A DNA stretch of 64,000 nt from Caballeronia glebae (GCF_001545035.1 NZ_FCOJ02000029.1:1-64000), one strand, 5' to 3'. Counted from the stretch's first letter, positions 53,036 to 62,755 are shown. Program-made: numbers and translations. The notes: generated by a model not told the origin, from the letters alone.

Positions 53036-54031
53036 ATGAATCAGATACATGCAATGCGCGTCTTCGTGCGCGTGGCGGATACCGAGAGCTTTCGCCGCGC
53101 CGCTCAACAACTCGATGTCTCGAATGCACTTGTGACACGAGCCATCGCGATGCTGGAAGCACATCTGCGAACGCGCCTCATCAATCGCACCACCCGCAAT
53201 TTGTCTCTCACCGAGGCCGGAACGCGTTATCTCGAAGGCTGCCGCGCGTTGCTGGAAGAACTGGACCATCTTGAATCGACCGTCACGCACACCGAAGGCG
53301 AACCGAGCGGCACGCTGCGCGTCGTTGCATCGAGCGCGCTTTCGCTGCTGACGCTGACGCCGCTCATCGACGGCTTTCGCAAGGTGCATCCACGAATCAA
53401 CGTGCGACTCACGCTCGCCGAGCGCCATGTCGATCTCGTCGAGGACGGCTACGACGTCGGTATCGTCACGGCGTTCATGGTGTCGAGCACCGCGCTCGTC
53501 GAGCGGCCAGTCGGCACCAGCCCGTTCGTGACGGTCGCGACGCCGGCGTTCGTCGCCGAGCACGGCATGCCCGCTTCGCCGACCGACTTGCAAACGTTTC
53601 CGTCCGTCGGACTGCCGAACGAGATGCGCAGTCAGACCTGGCATTTCCGGCATCGTCACGGCTCGGCAGATCAGGTCGCGCTCGCGCCGGTGTACACCGT
53701 CAACAGTGCGCTGATGGTGCGCCTCGCCACGCTAAAAGGCATGGGTTTCTCGATTCTTCCCGAAGGCATCGTGCGTGCGGACCTCGAAGCTGGCGCGCTG
53801 GTTCAACTGCTCGACGACTACTCGATCGACGACCCCGACATGAAGGTGTCGATCGTGTATCCGGGACGGCAATATCTGCCCGCGAAGACGCGCACTTTCA
53901 TCGACTACGCGCTGGATTATCTGGGCCGGGAATTCGCCGCCCAAGGCCGCGGGGAAGAGGTCCTCCGCCCCGGCATGCCGCCGGTCCTGCCGATTCAGGC
54001 GATGCGCGGCGCGCCGGTGACTGCCAACTGA
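53036..54031 (+). CDS. LysR-family transcriptional regulator (CrgA type)
   Basis: 331 residues. The winged HTH (about 3-62) begins IHAMRVFVRVADTESFRRAA and has SNALVTRAIAMLEAHLRTRL as recognition region. The LysR substrate domain follows, with GTLRVVASSALSLL and ERHVDLVEDGYDVGIV typical of the CrgA/DsdC-like group. It is divergent from the AspT transporter pair across a shared AT-rich region with dyads, so it probably regulates those genes and itself. The inducer is unknown. Confidence 0.9.
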   Translation: MNQIHAMRVFVRVADTESFRRAAQQLDVSNALVTRAIAMLEAHLRTRLINRTTRNLSLTEAGTRYLEGCRALLEELDHLESTVTHTEGEPSGTLRVVASSALSLLTLTPLIDGFRKVHPRINVRLTLAERHVDLVEDGYDVGIVTAFMVSSTALVERPVGTSPFVTVATPAFVAEHGMPASPTDLQTFPSVGLPNEMRSQTWHFRHRHGSADQVALAPVYTVNSALMVRLATLKGMGFSILPEGIVRADLEAGALVQLLDDYSIDDPDMKVSIVYPGRQYLPAKTRTFIDYALDYLGREFAAQGRGEEVLRPGMPPVLPIQAMRGAPVTAN

Positions 54032-54129
54032 CAGGCCGTAGGGAATACGAGGGCCAGCACGGTGTCTTCGCCGTCTGGCCCATCGCACCGCACAACTAAA
54101 CTTCGTCGAGCGGCCGACTCCGGCAGCGT

Positions 54130-54636
54130 TCAGATTTCCCCGTACTCCGCACTCGACGCATCCGGCGCCGCGCACATCTCGCGCAGCAACGACGCTTCAC
54201 GCTCGTGCACTTCGACCGGCATGCACAACGCGCCGGCATAGGCCAGGTAACGCGCGCGATGCTGGCCGTTGCGAAACGCCACGACGCCTTCCCGATGCAC
54301 GCGCAGAAGCCCGAGCAGCCCCGGCGAGCGGCGCACGGTGATCGTTACATAAGGCATTTCCGGCACGCGTGGATTATCCGGGTCGAGAAACTCGCGAATA
54401 CCGCGCACCTTGCCCGCGTGCCAGTCATCGACGGACTTGAGCACGTAATCGGTATCGTCGCGATCGGCGCACGCGAGAAGCTTTCTCACATCGACGAGCA
54501 CGACTTGATGACGCGAGCCGTGATCGGTGAAAACCCGCTTCAGGCGCACGAAGTCATACAGCGGATGGCTCTGTAATCTGACGATCCAGACCGCTTCTGC
54601 GGCGGTCGGCGCAACCATCGTGTCCATATTCGGCAT
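54130..54636 (-). CDS. ParB/Srx-fold protein resembling plasmid fertility inhibition factors
   Basis: 168 residues from ATG 54636; starts at 54702, 54627 and 54618 are also possible, as none has a clear ribosome site. The core runs from AVWIVRLQSHPLYDFVRLKRV through IREFLDPDNPRVPEMPYVTI to FRNGQHRARYLAYAG, MPVEV. The last motif resembles the ParB/sulfiredoxin active-site box (G-x-HR-x-R...G), as in the plasmid protein Osa. The whole recalls proteins annotated as plasmid fertility inhibition factors. No plasmid genes lie nearby. The assignment is from memory of the family pattern. Confidence 0.55.
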   Translation of the reverse strand: MPNMDTMVAPTAAEAVWIVRLQSHPLYDFVRLKRVFTDHGSRHQVVLVDVRKLLACADRDDTDYVLKSVDDWHAGKVRGIREFLDPDNPRVPEMPYVTITVRRSPGLLGLLRVHREGVVAFRNGQHRARYLAYAGALCMPVEVHEREASLLREMCAAPDASSAEYGEI

Positions 54637-54830
54637 ATGAAGAAGACCGCGGCGCGCGCGCCCCGTGCGCGCGTGTTTCGCTGAAAACAGCCTGAGCGCC
54701 ATTCGCTAAACAGGCGCTCGGGCCAAATAAACTTTTACACCCTAGTCGCGATTCGTGAAAGCGCCGTGACGGGCACGTGATGTGCTTTTGTTGCCAGAAT
54801 CGAACACGCTGACATAGCCTGCCAGCGGGC

Positions 54831-55898
54831 ATGTCATGCGGCTTTATTCAAGGCACCGATAAACAATCAGTGGACACTCATTCCGATCTCATCGTCGCGC
54901 GGCCAGAAGGTCTTTTCTGTGTGCCGGGCAACTTCCATATCGACCCGTGGCGGCCTGTCGAGCGGGCCGTCATCACGCACGCGCACGCCGATCACGCGCG
55001 CTTCGGACATGCGCACTATCTCGCGGCCGAGCCGGGCTTGGGCGTGTTGTTGTCGAGGCTGCCGGGCATCGACGTGCAAGGCCTCGCTTACGGCGAAGCA
55101 ATCGTCGTGAACGGCGTGCGCGTGTCGCTGCATCCCGCCGGGCACGTGCTCGGCTCGGCGCAGGTGCGCGTCGAATACAAGGGGCGCGTGTGGGTCGCGT
55201 CCGGCGATTACAAGGTCGAGCCCGATCCGACCTGCGCGCCGTTCGAACCGGTGCGGTGCGACACCTTCATCACCGAATCGACGTTCGGCCTGCCGATCTA
55301 TCGATGGGACAGCTCGCGCGACGTCTTCGACGGCATCGATGGCTGGTGGCGGCACAACGCGGCCCAGGGGCGCGCGTCGGTGCTGTTCTGCTACTCGTTC
55401 GGCAAGGCGCAGCGCGTGCTCGCGGGCGTCGATGCCGCCATCGGTCCGATCTTCTGTCACGGCGCGGTCGAGCCGCTCAATCGCGCGTATCGCGAATCGG
55501 GCGTCGGGCTGCCGGCGACGCGACTCGTCAGCGAGATCGCGGCGAAGGACAAGGCCGCGTTCAAGGGCGCGTTGATCGTCGCGCCGCCGTCCGCGCAAGG
55601 CAGCACGTGGATGCGCCGCTTCGGCGAGTACAGCGATGCCTTCGCGTCCGGCTGGATGCGTCTGCGCGGCACGCGCCGGCGCCGTGGCGTCGATCGCGGC
55701 TTCGTGCTCTCGGATCACGCGGACTGGCCGGGCCTGCAACTCGCCATCGGCGCGACGGGCGCGCAGCGCGTGATCGTCACGCACGGACAGATCGAGCCGA
55801 TGGTGCGCTGGCTCTGCGAACAGGGCCTGGACGCGGGCGCGTTCAAGACCGAATACGGCGACGATGCCGTCGAAGCCGATACCGCCGAGGCATCATGA
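54831..55898 (+). CDS. Ligase-associated DNA exonuclease (metallo-beta-lactamase fold)
   Basis: 355 residues of the MBL/beta-CASP superfamily. The metal motif is ITHAHADHARFGH; HPAGHVLGSAQV, SGDYKVEPDPT and VLSDHADWPG supply the other ligands. This is the Exo component of the four-gene ligase-helicase-phosphoesterase operon, a 3' or 5' DNA nuclease by analogy. A GTG at 54870 is an alternative start. It overlaps the ligase gene by 4 nt (ATGA). Confidence 0.88.
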   Translation: MSCGFIQGTDKQSVDTHSDLIVARPEGLFCVPGNFHIDPWRPVERAVITHAHADHARFGHAHYLAAEPGLGVLLSRLPGIDVQGLAYGEAIVVNGVRVSLHPAGHVLGSAQVRVEYKGRVWVASGDYKVEPDPTCAPFEPVRCDTFITESTFGLPIYRWDSSRDVFDGIDGWWRHNAAQGRASVLFCYSFGKAQRVLAGVDAAIGPIFCHGAVEPLNRAYRESGVGLPATRLVSEIAAKDKAAFKGALIVAPPSAQGSTWMRRFGEYSDAFASGWMRLRGTRRRRGVDRGFVLSDHADWPGLQLAIGATGAQRVIVTHGQIEPMVRWLCEQGLDAGAFKTEYGDDAVEADTAEAS

Positions 55899-57550
55899 AG
55901 CGCTTCGCGACGCTCTACGCCGCGCTCGACGCGACCACATCGACGAACGAGAAGCTCGAAGCGCTGATCGCGTATTTCTCCGTCGCGCAACCCGAGGACG
56001 CCGCGTGGGCGTCGTACTTTCTCGCGGGCGGCAAGCCGCGCCAGTCCGTGCCGACGCGCCTTCTCACCGAGTTCGCCCGCGAGCGCGCGGGTTTGCCGGC
56101 GTGGCTTTTCGAGGAGTCGTATCAGGCGGTCGGCGATCTCGCGGAAACCATCGCGCACGTGCTGCCGCCGGCGTCGGGCGAGTCGTCGCTCGGGCTCGCG
56201 CAATGGATCGAGCAACGCGTGCTCACGTTGCGCGGCGCGAATCCGGCCGAATTGCGCGAACGGCTTCTGAGTTACTGGGACGAACTGAACTGGAGCGAGC
56301 GCTTCCTGCTGACCAAGCTGATAGGCGGCGGCTTTCGCGTGGGCGTCGCGCGGCAGCTCGTCGTGCGGGCGCTCGCGCAGGTCGCGGGCGTCGATCACAA
56401 GCGCGTCGCGCAACGCATGGTCGGCTGGACCGATTCGCGCGAGAAGCCGAGCGCCGCGCGCTATCTCCGGCTGATCGCGCCGGCAGCCGAGGGCGACGAC
56501 GTCGACACGCCGCATGAAAGCGATATCGGCCTGCCCTATCCGTTCTTTCTCGCGCATCCGTTGCAAGCCGATCCGGCAACGCTCGGCGCGCCCGATGGCT
56601 GGATCGCCGAATGGAAATGGGACGGCATACGCGCGCAGCTCGTGAAGCGCGCGAGCCGCGTGTGGATCTGGTCGCGCGGCGAGGATCTCGTCACCGAGCG
56701 CTTTCCGGAGCTGGCGTCGCTGGGCGAGGCATTGCCCGACGGCACCGTGATCGACGGCGAAATCCTCGCATGGGAGCCCGGCGCCGATGTGCCCTTGCCT
56801 TTCGCGCGACTGCAGCCGCGCATCACGCGCAAGTCGCTCACCAAGAAAGTGCTCGCCGATTCACCCGCCGCGCTGCTCGCCTACGACCTGCTCGAAGCGA
56901 ACGGGCGCGATCTGCGCACCGAGCCGCTCCACGCACGGCGCGCGCAACTGGACGCGCTCGCGTCCTCGCTCGCGGTGAATGTGCTGCGCGTATCGCCGAT
57001 AGTCGCCGCATCGGACTGGAACGCGCTCGCCGCATTGCGCGACGAAAGCCGCGCGCGCGGCGTCGAAGGGCTGATGTTGAAAGAGCGCGCGTCGATGTAC
57101 GGCGTCGGGCGCACGAAGGCGTCGGGCACGTGGTGGAAGTGGAAGATCGATCCGTACTCGATCGACGCCGTGCTGCTCTACGCGCAACGCGGTCACGGAC
57201 GCCGCGCGAGCCTTTACACGGATTTCACCTTCGCCGTGTGGGACGAAGCCGGCGGCACGCGCACGCTCGTGCCCTTCGCGAAGGCCTATTCCGGCCTGAC
57301 CGACGAAGAAATGCGCCAGGTCGATGCCGTCGTGCGCAAAACGACCATCGAGAAGTTCGGGCCGGTGAGGAGCGTCACGCCGACGCTCGTCTTCGAGATC
57401 GGCTTCGAAGGCATACAGGCGAGCCCGCGCCACAAGTCGGGCATCGCCGTGCGTTTTCCGCGCATGTTGCGCTGGCGCACCGATAAAAAAATCGAAGACG
57501 CCGATACGCTCGACGTCCTCAAAGGTTTCCTGCACGAGGCCACCGCATGA
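55895..57550 (+). CDS. ATP-dependent DNA ligase (LigB-like)
   Basis: A 551-residue ATP-dependent ligase. An N-terminal helical DNA-binding domain (1-200) precedes the nucleotidyltransferase core with the adenylation motif EWKWDGIRAQ (Lys241), the C-terminal VEGLMLKERASMYGVGR (motif IV) and WWKWKID (motif V). An OB domain ends the protein. It would seal nicks after exonuclease and helicase action. Its ATG overlaps the Exo stop, and its stop overlaps the helicase start. Confidence 0.9.
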   Translation: MKRFATLYAALDATTSTNEKLEALIAYFSVAQPEDAAWASYFLAGGKPRQSVPTRLLTEFARERAGLPAWLFEESYQAVGDLAETIAHVLPPASGESSLGLAQWIEQRVLTLRGANPAELRERLLSYWDELNWSERFLLTKLIGGGFRVGVARQLVVRALAQVAGVDHKRVAQRMVGWTDSREKPSAARYLRLIAPAAEGDDVDTPHESDIGLPYPFFLAHPLQADPATLGAPDGWIAEWKWDGIRAQLVKRASRVWIWSRGEDLVTERFPELASLGEALPDGTVIDGEILAWEPGADVPLPFARLQPRITRKSLTKKVLADSPAALLAYDLLEANGRDLRTEPLHARRAQLDALASSLAVNVLRVSPIVAASDWNALAALRDESRARGVEGLMLKERASMYGVGRTKASGTWWKWKIDPYSIDAVLLYAQRGHGRRASLYTDFTFAVWDEAGGTRTLVPFAKAYSGLTDEEMRQVDAVVRKTTIEKFGPVRSVTPTLVFEIGFEGIQASPRHKSGIAVRFPRMLRWRTDKKIEDADTLDVLKGFLHEATA

Positions 57551-60147
57551 GCGCGCCCGAGGGGACAGACGAGCGCAAGCGCCGCGCGCCGCGGCCCCGG
57601 CGTGTGCCGCGCACGCGCGCGGCGCAAGCAAAACTCGATGCCGCCGCCGAGCTTTTCGCGCCCGCGCCTTTCGCGTACGACGCGACGGAAGCCGCAAAGC
57701 CGCTCGATGAGCGCATCGCGCGCTGGTTCGACGAACGCGGCTGGCAGCCGTTCGAGTTCCAGCGCGAGGCGTGGCGCGAGATCGCACGCGGCGCGAGCGG
57801 CCTGCTCCACGCGACGACGGGCGCGGGCAAGACTTGGGCCGTGTGGCTCGGCGCGCTCGCCGCGTACGCTCGCGCAGCGCCGAAGGCAAACGCGCTTCCC
57901 GCACCGCTCACCGTGCTCTGGATCACGCCGATGCGCGCGCTCGCCGCCGACAGCGCCCGCGCGCTGCAAGGCGCGGTGAGCGCGCTGTCCGTGCCGTGGA
58001 CGGTCGGTCTGCGCACGGGCGACACGTCGTCGACCGAACGCGCGCGTCAGAATCGCCGCATGCCGTCCGCGCTCGTGACGACGCCCGAAAGCCTCACGCT
58101 GATGCTCACGCGCGCGAACGCGCAGGACGAACTGAAGCACCTGCGCATGATCGTCGTCGACGAATGGCACGAACTGCTCGGCAACAAGCGCGGCACGCAG
58201 ACGCAACTGGCGATCGCGCGGCTCGCGCGCTGGCGTCCCGATCTGCAGATCTGGGGCTTGTCCGCGACGCTCGGCAATCTCGCGCTCGCGCACGATGCGC
58301 TGCTGCATCCCGTGAAGACGCCGCGCGTCGTCGTGCGTGGCGCGCAGCCGAAGACGCTCGTCGTCGATACGCTGATTCCCGAGACCATCGAACGCTTTCC
58401 GTGGGGCGGGCATCTGGGTGTGCGGCAGGTCGGCCCCGTCGCCGACGAAATCGATCGCGCGCAAAGCTCGCTCGTCTTCACCAACACGCGCTCGCAATCG
58501 GAAATCTGGTATCGCGCGCTGCTCGAATTGCGCCCGGACTGGGCCGGCTTGCTCGCGCTGCATCACGGCTCGCTCGACAAGGAAGTGCGCGACTGGGTCG
58601 AACTCGGCCTGAAGAGCGGTCAGCTCAAAGCGGTCGTGTGCACGTCAAGTCTCGATCTGGGCGTCGATTTTCTGCCGGTCGATCGCGTGTTCCAGATCGG
58701 CTCGCCGAAAGGCGTCGCGCGGCTGATGCAGCGCGCGGGACGATCGGGTCACGCACCGGGCCGCGTGTCGCGCGTCACGATCGTGCCGACGCACGCGCTC
58801 GAACTCGTCGAAGCGGCGGCGGCGCGCTGGGCGATCGAGGAGCGTCGCATCGAGGGACGCGACATGCCGACGAAGCCGCTCGACGTGCTCGTGCAGCATC
58901 TCGTGACGGTGGCGATCGGCGGCGGCTTCACGCCCGCCGACATGCTCGACGAAGTGCGCAGCGCGTATGCCTATCGCGATCTGACGCAGCAGGAGTTCGA
59001 CTGGGCGCTCGTGTTCGTCGAGCGCGGCGGCGCGTCGCTCGGGGCGTATCCGGATTTTCATCGCGTGCTGAAGGGCGACGACGGCGTGTATCGCGTGCCG
59101 CGCGAAGACCTCGCGCGCAGGCATCGCAACAACGTCGGGACGATAGTTGCAAACGCAACTATCAGCGTGGCCTATATGACGGGCGGGCGCATCGGGGCGA
59201 TGGAGGAATCGTTCATCTCGCGTCTGAAACCCGGCGATGTCTTCACTTTCGGCGGACGCGCGCTCGAACTCGTGCGCGTGCGCGACATGACCGCCTATGT
59301 GAAGCGCGCGACCTCTTCGCGCGGAGCGATGCCGCAATGGGCCGGCAGCAAGATGCCGCTCTCGTCCGAACTGGCCGATGCCGCGCTCGTGATGCTCGCG
59401 CGCGCCAACGACGGCATCTACGACGAGCCCGAAATGCGCGCCATCAAACCCTTGCTCGACTTGCAGGCCAAATGGTCCGCGCTGCCGGGGCCGGGCGTGC
59501 TTGTCGTCGAACGCGTGCGCTCGCGCGAAGGTCATCACTTCTTCTGTTATCCGTTCGCGGGACGCATGGCGCACATCGGGCTGGGCTCGCTTATCGGCTG
59601 GCGCGTCGCGCGCGAGCAGCCGAGCACGTTCTCCATTTCGATGAACGACTACGGCTTCGAATTACTTTCGGCACGGCCGTTCGATTGGGAGACGCTCATC
59701 GCGCAGGGACTGTTTTCATCGGAGAATCTGGAGCACGACATTCTCGCGAGCCTCAACGCATCCGAGTTGTCGGCGCGGCGTTTTCGCGAAATCGCGCGCG
59801 TGTCGGGGCTGATCTATCAGGGTCATCCGGGGCAGCAGAAAAGCGCGCGGCAATTGCAGGCGTCGAGCGGCCTGTTCTACGAAGTTTTTCGCAAACACGA
59901 CAGCGGCAATCTGCTGCTCGCGCAGGCGGATCGGGAAGTGATGCTGCAGGAACTGGAACTCGGCCGCATTCGCGCGGCGCTCGAACGCATGAGCGAAAGC
60001 CGCCTCGCGCTGCACGCGCCGAAGAAGCCGACGCCCTTCGCGTTTCCGCTGATCGTCGCGCGCTTGCGGGAGAAGGTGAGCACGGAAAAACTCGCGGATC
60101 GCGTCGAACGCATGCTCGCGGATCTGGAAAAGGCGGCGAAGGCTTGA
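57547..60147 (+). CDS. Ligase-associated DEXH-box helicase (Lhr-Core type)
   Basis: An 866-residue superfamily 2 helicase. Walker A is ATTGAGKT (89-96), the DExH box is DEWH (205-208), followed by LSATLGN, VFTNTRSQSE and the VI motif QRAGRSGH. The C-terminal 400 residues form the winged-helix and Lhr-specific core. Lhr-Core is a 3'-5' DNA translocase in Pseudomonas. The 4-nt overlap with ligase and close spacing to PdeM indicate a single operon. Confidence 0.9.
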   Translation: MSAPEGTDERKRRAPRPRRVPRTRAAQAKLDAAAELFAPAPFAYDATEAAKPLDERIARWFDERGWQPFEFQREAWREIARGASGLLHATTGAGKTWAVWLGALAAYARAAPKANALPAPLTVLWITPMRALAADSARALQGAVSALSVPWTVGLRTGDTSSTERARQNRRMPSALVTTPESLTLMLTRANAQDELKHLRMIVVDEWHELLGNKRGTQTQLAIARLARWRPDLQIWGLSATLGNLALAHDALLHPVKTPRVVVRGAQPKTLVVDTLIPETIERFPWGGHLGVRQVGPVADEIDRAQSSLVFTNTRSQSEIWYRALLELRPDWAGLLALHHGSLDKEVRDWVELGLKSGQLKAVVCTSSLDLGVDFLPVDRVFQIGSPKGVARLMQRAGRSGHAPGRVSRVTIVPTHALELVEAAAARWAIEERRIEGRDMPTKPLDVLVQHLVTVAIGGGFTPADMLDEVRSAYAYRDLTQQEFDWALVFVERGGASLGAYPDFHRVLKGDDGVYRVPREDLARRHRNNVGTIVANATISVAYMTGGRIGAMEESFISRLKPGDVFTFGGRALELVRVRDMTAYVKRATSSRGAMPQWAGSKMPLSSELADAALVMLARANDGIYDEPEMRAIKPLLDLQAKWSALPGPGVLVVERVRSREGHHFFCYPFAGRMAHIGLGSLIGWRVAREQPSTFSISMNDYGFELLSARPFDWETLIAQGLFSSENLEHDILASLNASELSARRFREIARVSGLIYQGHPGQQKSARQLQASSGLFYEVFRKHDSGNLLLAQADREVMLQELELGRIRAALERMSESRLALHAPKKPTPFAFPLIVARLREKVSTEKLADRVERMLADLEKAAKA

Positions 60148-60158
60148 ATGGAAACACC

Positions 60159-60842
60159 GTGGAAGCACTGACCATCGACGCGAACGGCCACGCGCTCGTG
60201 ATTTCCGCCGGGCGCGCGGCGTTCGATCCGCACGCCAGAAGCCTCTTCATCGCCGATGCGCACTTCGGCAAGGACGCCGTGTTTCGCGCGCGCGGCATTC
60301 CGGTGCCCGTCGGCACGACCGGCGAGAGCCTCGCGCGGCTCGATGCGCTCGTCGCGGCGCATCGGCCGGAATCGATCGTCTTTCTCGGCGACCTGCTGCA
60401 CGCGCGCGAATCCCACGCCGATGAAACGCTCGACGCACTCGCCGCCTGGCGCGCGCGGCATCGGGCATTGCGGCTCGTGCTCGTCGAAGGCAATCACGAC
60501 AAGCACGCGGGCGCGCTGCCCGCCCTGTTCGGCGTCGATGTCGTGAAGGAACCGCACGTGCTCGGGCCGTGGGCGCTTTGCCATCATCCGCAGACGGTCG
60601 ATGGCGCTTACGCGCTCGCGGGACACGAACATCCGGTGTACCGGCTCGCGACGCGCGTCGATAGCGCGCGTCTGCCGTGCTTTCGCTTCGGCCCGCGCGC
60701 GGGCGTGCTGCCCGCGTTCGGCGCGTTCACGGGCGGCTTCGAGGTGAACGGCGGCGTGCGCGGCGAAGCGCTCTACGTGATCGCCGGCGAACGCGTGTTC
60801 CCGCTCAGTGATAGGTCGACGTCGACGATTGCAGCTTCGTGA
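60159..60842 (+). CDS. pdeM: Ligase-associated DNA damage response phosphoesterase
   Basis: 227 residues with the calcineurin-type metallophosphoesterase motifs IADAHFGKDAVFR, FLGDLLHARESH, EGNHDKH and GHEHP. This is the PdeM/MPE component of the Exo-ligase-helicase operon, a manganese-dependent phosphodiesterase by analogy. It starts with GTG 60159, 11 nt after the helicase stop. Its last 38 bp overlap the end of a convergent secreted-protein gene. Confidence 0.88.
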   Translation: MEALTIDANGHALVISAGRAAFDPHARSLFIADAHFGKDAVFRARGIPVPVGTTGESLARLDALVAAHRPESIVFLGDLLHARESHADETLDALAAWRARHRALRLVLVEGNHDKHAGALPALFGVDVVKEPHVLGPWALCHHPQTVDGAYALAGHEHPVYRLATRVDSARLPCFRFGPRAGVLPAFGAFTGGFEVNGGVRGEALYVIAGERVFPLSDRSTSTIAAS

Positions 60843-61248
60843 GCTTGCCGCGCTTGAAGCCGTACCAGCCGAGTTCCGACTGCATCACCACTTCCTCGCT
60901 CTGCCAGAACACGCGCTTGAGCGTCATGCGCTGACCGACGCGCTGCACGAGCGGCGGATTGCTGCGGAAATCGTAGAGGATCGGGCCGGAACTGGTCTGC
61001 ACGAGCATGCGTGTGACAGTGCCGTTCGCGCCGGCCGTTTCGTCGAAATGCACGCTGCGCTTCGCGTCGAGGTGATCGAACGCCTGCGTGTCGATGAGCG
61101 CGACCATGCCGTATTCGTCGCGCACAAAATACATTGGGCCCGCTTTGGTGGCGATGGGACCGGTGGCCTCGCTCTGCGCGGACGCGAGCGTGGCGATGAA
61201 CAACGTGCCGGCGGCTGCCGCGCGGATAAAGAATTGGGTCAGTGACAT
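60805..61248 (-). CDS. Secreted hypothetical protein
   Basis: 147 residues with a signal peptide ending ASA|Q (about residue 24). The mature 120 residues are beta-rich (MYFVRDEYGMVALIDTQAF, GPILYDFRSNPPLVQRVGQR, MTLKRVFWQSEEVVMQ), suggesting a small periplasmic domain. I do not recognise the family. It overlaps the 3' end of pdeM by 38 bp on the opposite strand, so readthrough from either side would make antisense RNA. Confidence 0.7.
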   Translation of the reverse strand: MSLTQFFIRAAAAGTLFIATLASAQSEATGPIATKAGPMYFVRDEYGMVALIDTQAFDHLDAKRSVHFDETAGANGTVTRMLVQTSSGPILYDFRSNPPLVQRVGQRMTLKRVFWQSEEVVMQSELGWYGFKRGKLTKLQSSTSTYH

Positions 61249-61560
61249 CTTCGTTCAAAAAGTTGCTGCGTTTTTCCAACACTGCGCGACGCACGCGACG
61301 CGCAAGGAATGCGCGGCTGCGCGCGTGTTACCGGAAACATCTGACGCATGGCAGCGCCGCGTTTGCAAGAGTCGTGCGCCGCCGCCGCGTCCGAAAGAAT
61401 ATCCGTTCTGGCGGAAGCTTGGATCGGCGGATCGGCATCAGGGTTTATACCAGCATCGAAAATGACGTTTCGGTACAATTCGAGCCTTCAACTCCGCCTC
61501 GGCGCCTGCATCGATCAATCCGACGATGCGCCCAGGCGTGACAAATCGTCCGCTTCCGCC

Positions 61561-62733
61561 ATGCCCCTGCCTCTTTTTGCTCTCGCCATTGCCGCGTTCG
61601 GCATCGGCACGACGGAGTTCGTCATCATGGGCCTGTTGCCCAACGTCGCGCGCGATCTCGCGGTGTCGATTCCGGCGGCGGGCATGCTCGTGTCCGGCTA
61701 TGCGCTCGGCGTGACCGTGGGCGCGCCGATCCTCGCCGTCGTCACCGCGAAAATGCCGCGCAAGAAGGCGTTGATGAGCCTGATCTGCGTCTTCATCGTC
61801 GGCAATTTGCTGTGCGCGCTCGCGCCGAACTACTGGGTGCTGATGGGCGCGCGTATCGTGACCGCGTTCTGTCACGGCGCGTTCTTCGGCATCGGCTCGG
61901 TGGTCGCCGCCGCTCTCGTCGCGCCGAACCGCCGCGCGCAGGCCATTGCGCTGATGTTCACCGGGCTCACGCTCGCCAACGTGCTCGGCGTGCCGCTCGG
62001 CACCGCGCTCGGGCAGGCCGCCGGCTGGCGCTCGACGTTCTGGGTCGTCACGCTGATCGGCATTGCGGCGGCGGGCGCGCTCGCCGTGTGCCTGCCGAAG
62101 CATATCGAAATGCGCGAAACCAGCATCCTGCGCGAATTCGACGTGCTCAAGAACCCGCAAGTGCTGATGGTGCTCGGCATCAGCGTGCTCGCCTCGGCCA
62201 GTCTTTTCTCGGTGTTCACATACATCACGCCGATTCTCGAAGACGTGACGGGCTTTTCGCCGCACGCGGTCACGTATGTGCTGCTGCTCTTCGGCCTCGG
62301 CCTCACGGTCGGCAGCACGCTCGGCGGCAAGCTCGCCGACTGGAAGCTGCTGCGCTCGCTGCTGTCGTTCCTGCTCGCGATCGTCGTCATTCTGACGATC
62401 TTCGCCGGCACGATGCACGAGGCCGTCCCGGCGATGATCACGATCTTCTTCTGGGGCGTGCTCGCCTTCGCCATCGTGCCGCCATTGCAAATGCTGATCG
62501 TGAATCGCGCGAGCGATGCGCCGAACCTCGCATCGACGTTGAATCAGGGCGCGTTCAACCTCGGCAACGCAACGGGCGCGTGGCTCGGCGGCTGCGTGAT
62601 CGGCGCGGGCGCACCGCTCACGTCGCTGCCGTGGGTCGGCATTCTGATGGCGGCGAGCGCGTTCGGCCTCACGCTGCTGTCGGCGACGCTCGACAAGCGC
62701 GCGCGCCGTCTTGCCATCGGACAAGCCGCGTGA
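61561..62733 (+). CDS. MFS transporter, DHA1 family
   Basis: 390 residues with about 12 membrane helices, including the AraJ/Bcr-like start PLPLFALAIAAFGIGTTEFVIMG and PNVARDLAVSIPAAGMLVSGYALGV. The motif A-like loop is VTAKMPRKKAL. The frame continues upstream, but ATG 61561 gives the normal family N-terminus. Likely an exporter of drugs, sugars or nucleosides; substrate unknown. A second MFS gene follows after 22 bp. Confidence 0.85.
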   Translation: MPLPLFALAIAAFGIGTTEFVIMGLLPNVARDLAVSIPAAGMLVSGYALGVTVGAPILAVVTAKMPRKKALMSLICVFIVGNLLCALAPNYWVLMGARIVTAFCHGAFFGIGSVVAAALVAPNRRAQAIALMFTGLTLANVLGVPLGTALGQAAGWRSTFWVVTLIGIAAAGALAVCLPKHIEMRETSILREFDVLKNPQVLMVLGISVLASASLFSVFTYITPILEDVTGFSPHAVTYVLLLFGLGLTVGSTLGGKLADWKLLRSLLSFLLAIVVILTIFAGTMHEAVPAMITIFFWGVLAFAIVPPLQMLIVNRASDAPNLASTLNQGAFNLGNATGAWLGGCVIGAGAPLTSLPWVGILMAASAFGLTLLSATLDKRARRLAIGQAA

Positions 62734-62755
62734 GTTCCGGCAGGCGGCGCGCTGG

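Noticed and set aside
52887..53162. A 91-codon minus-strand frame across the lysR start
   Set aside because: It covers the lysR promoter and first codons in antisense and lacks any supporting signal.
57771..60842. A 1023-codon + frame running through the helicase gene
   Set aside because: Only its last 228 codons, from GTG 60159, are real (pdeM). The rest is an Arg-rich out-of-frame reading of the helicase.
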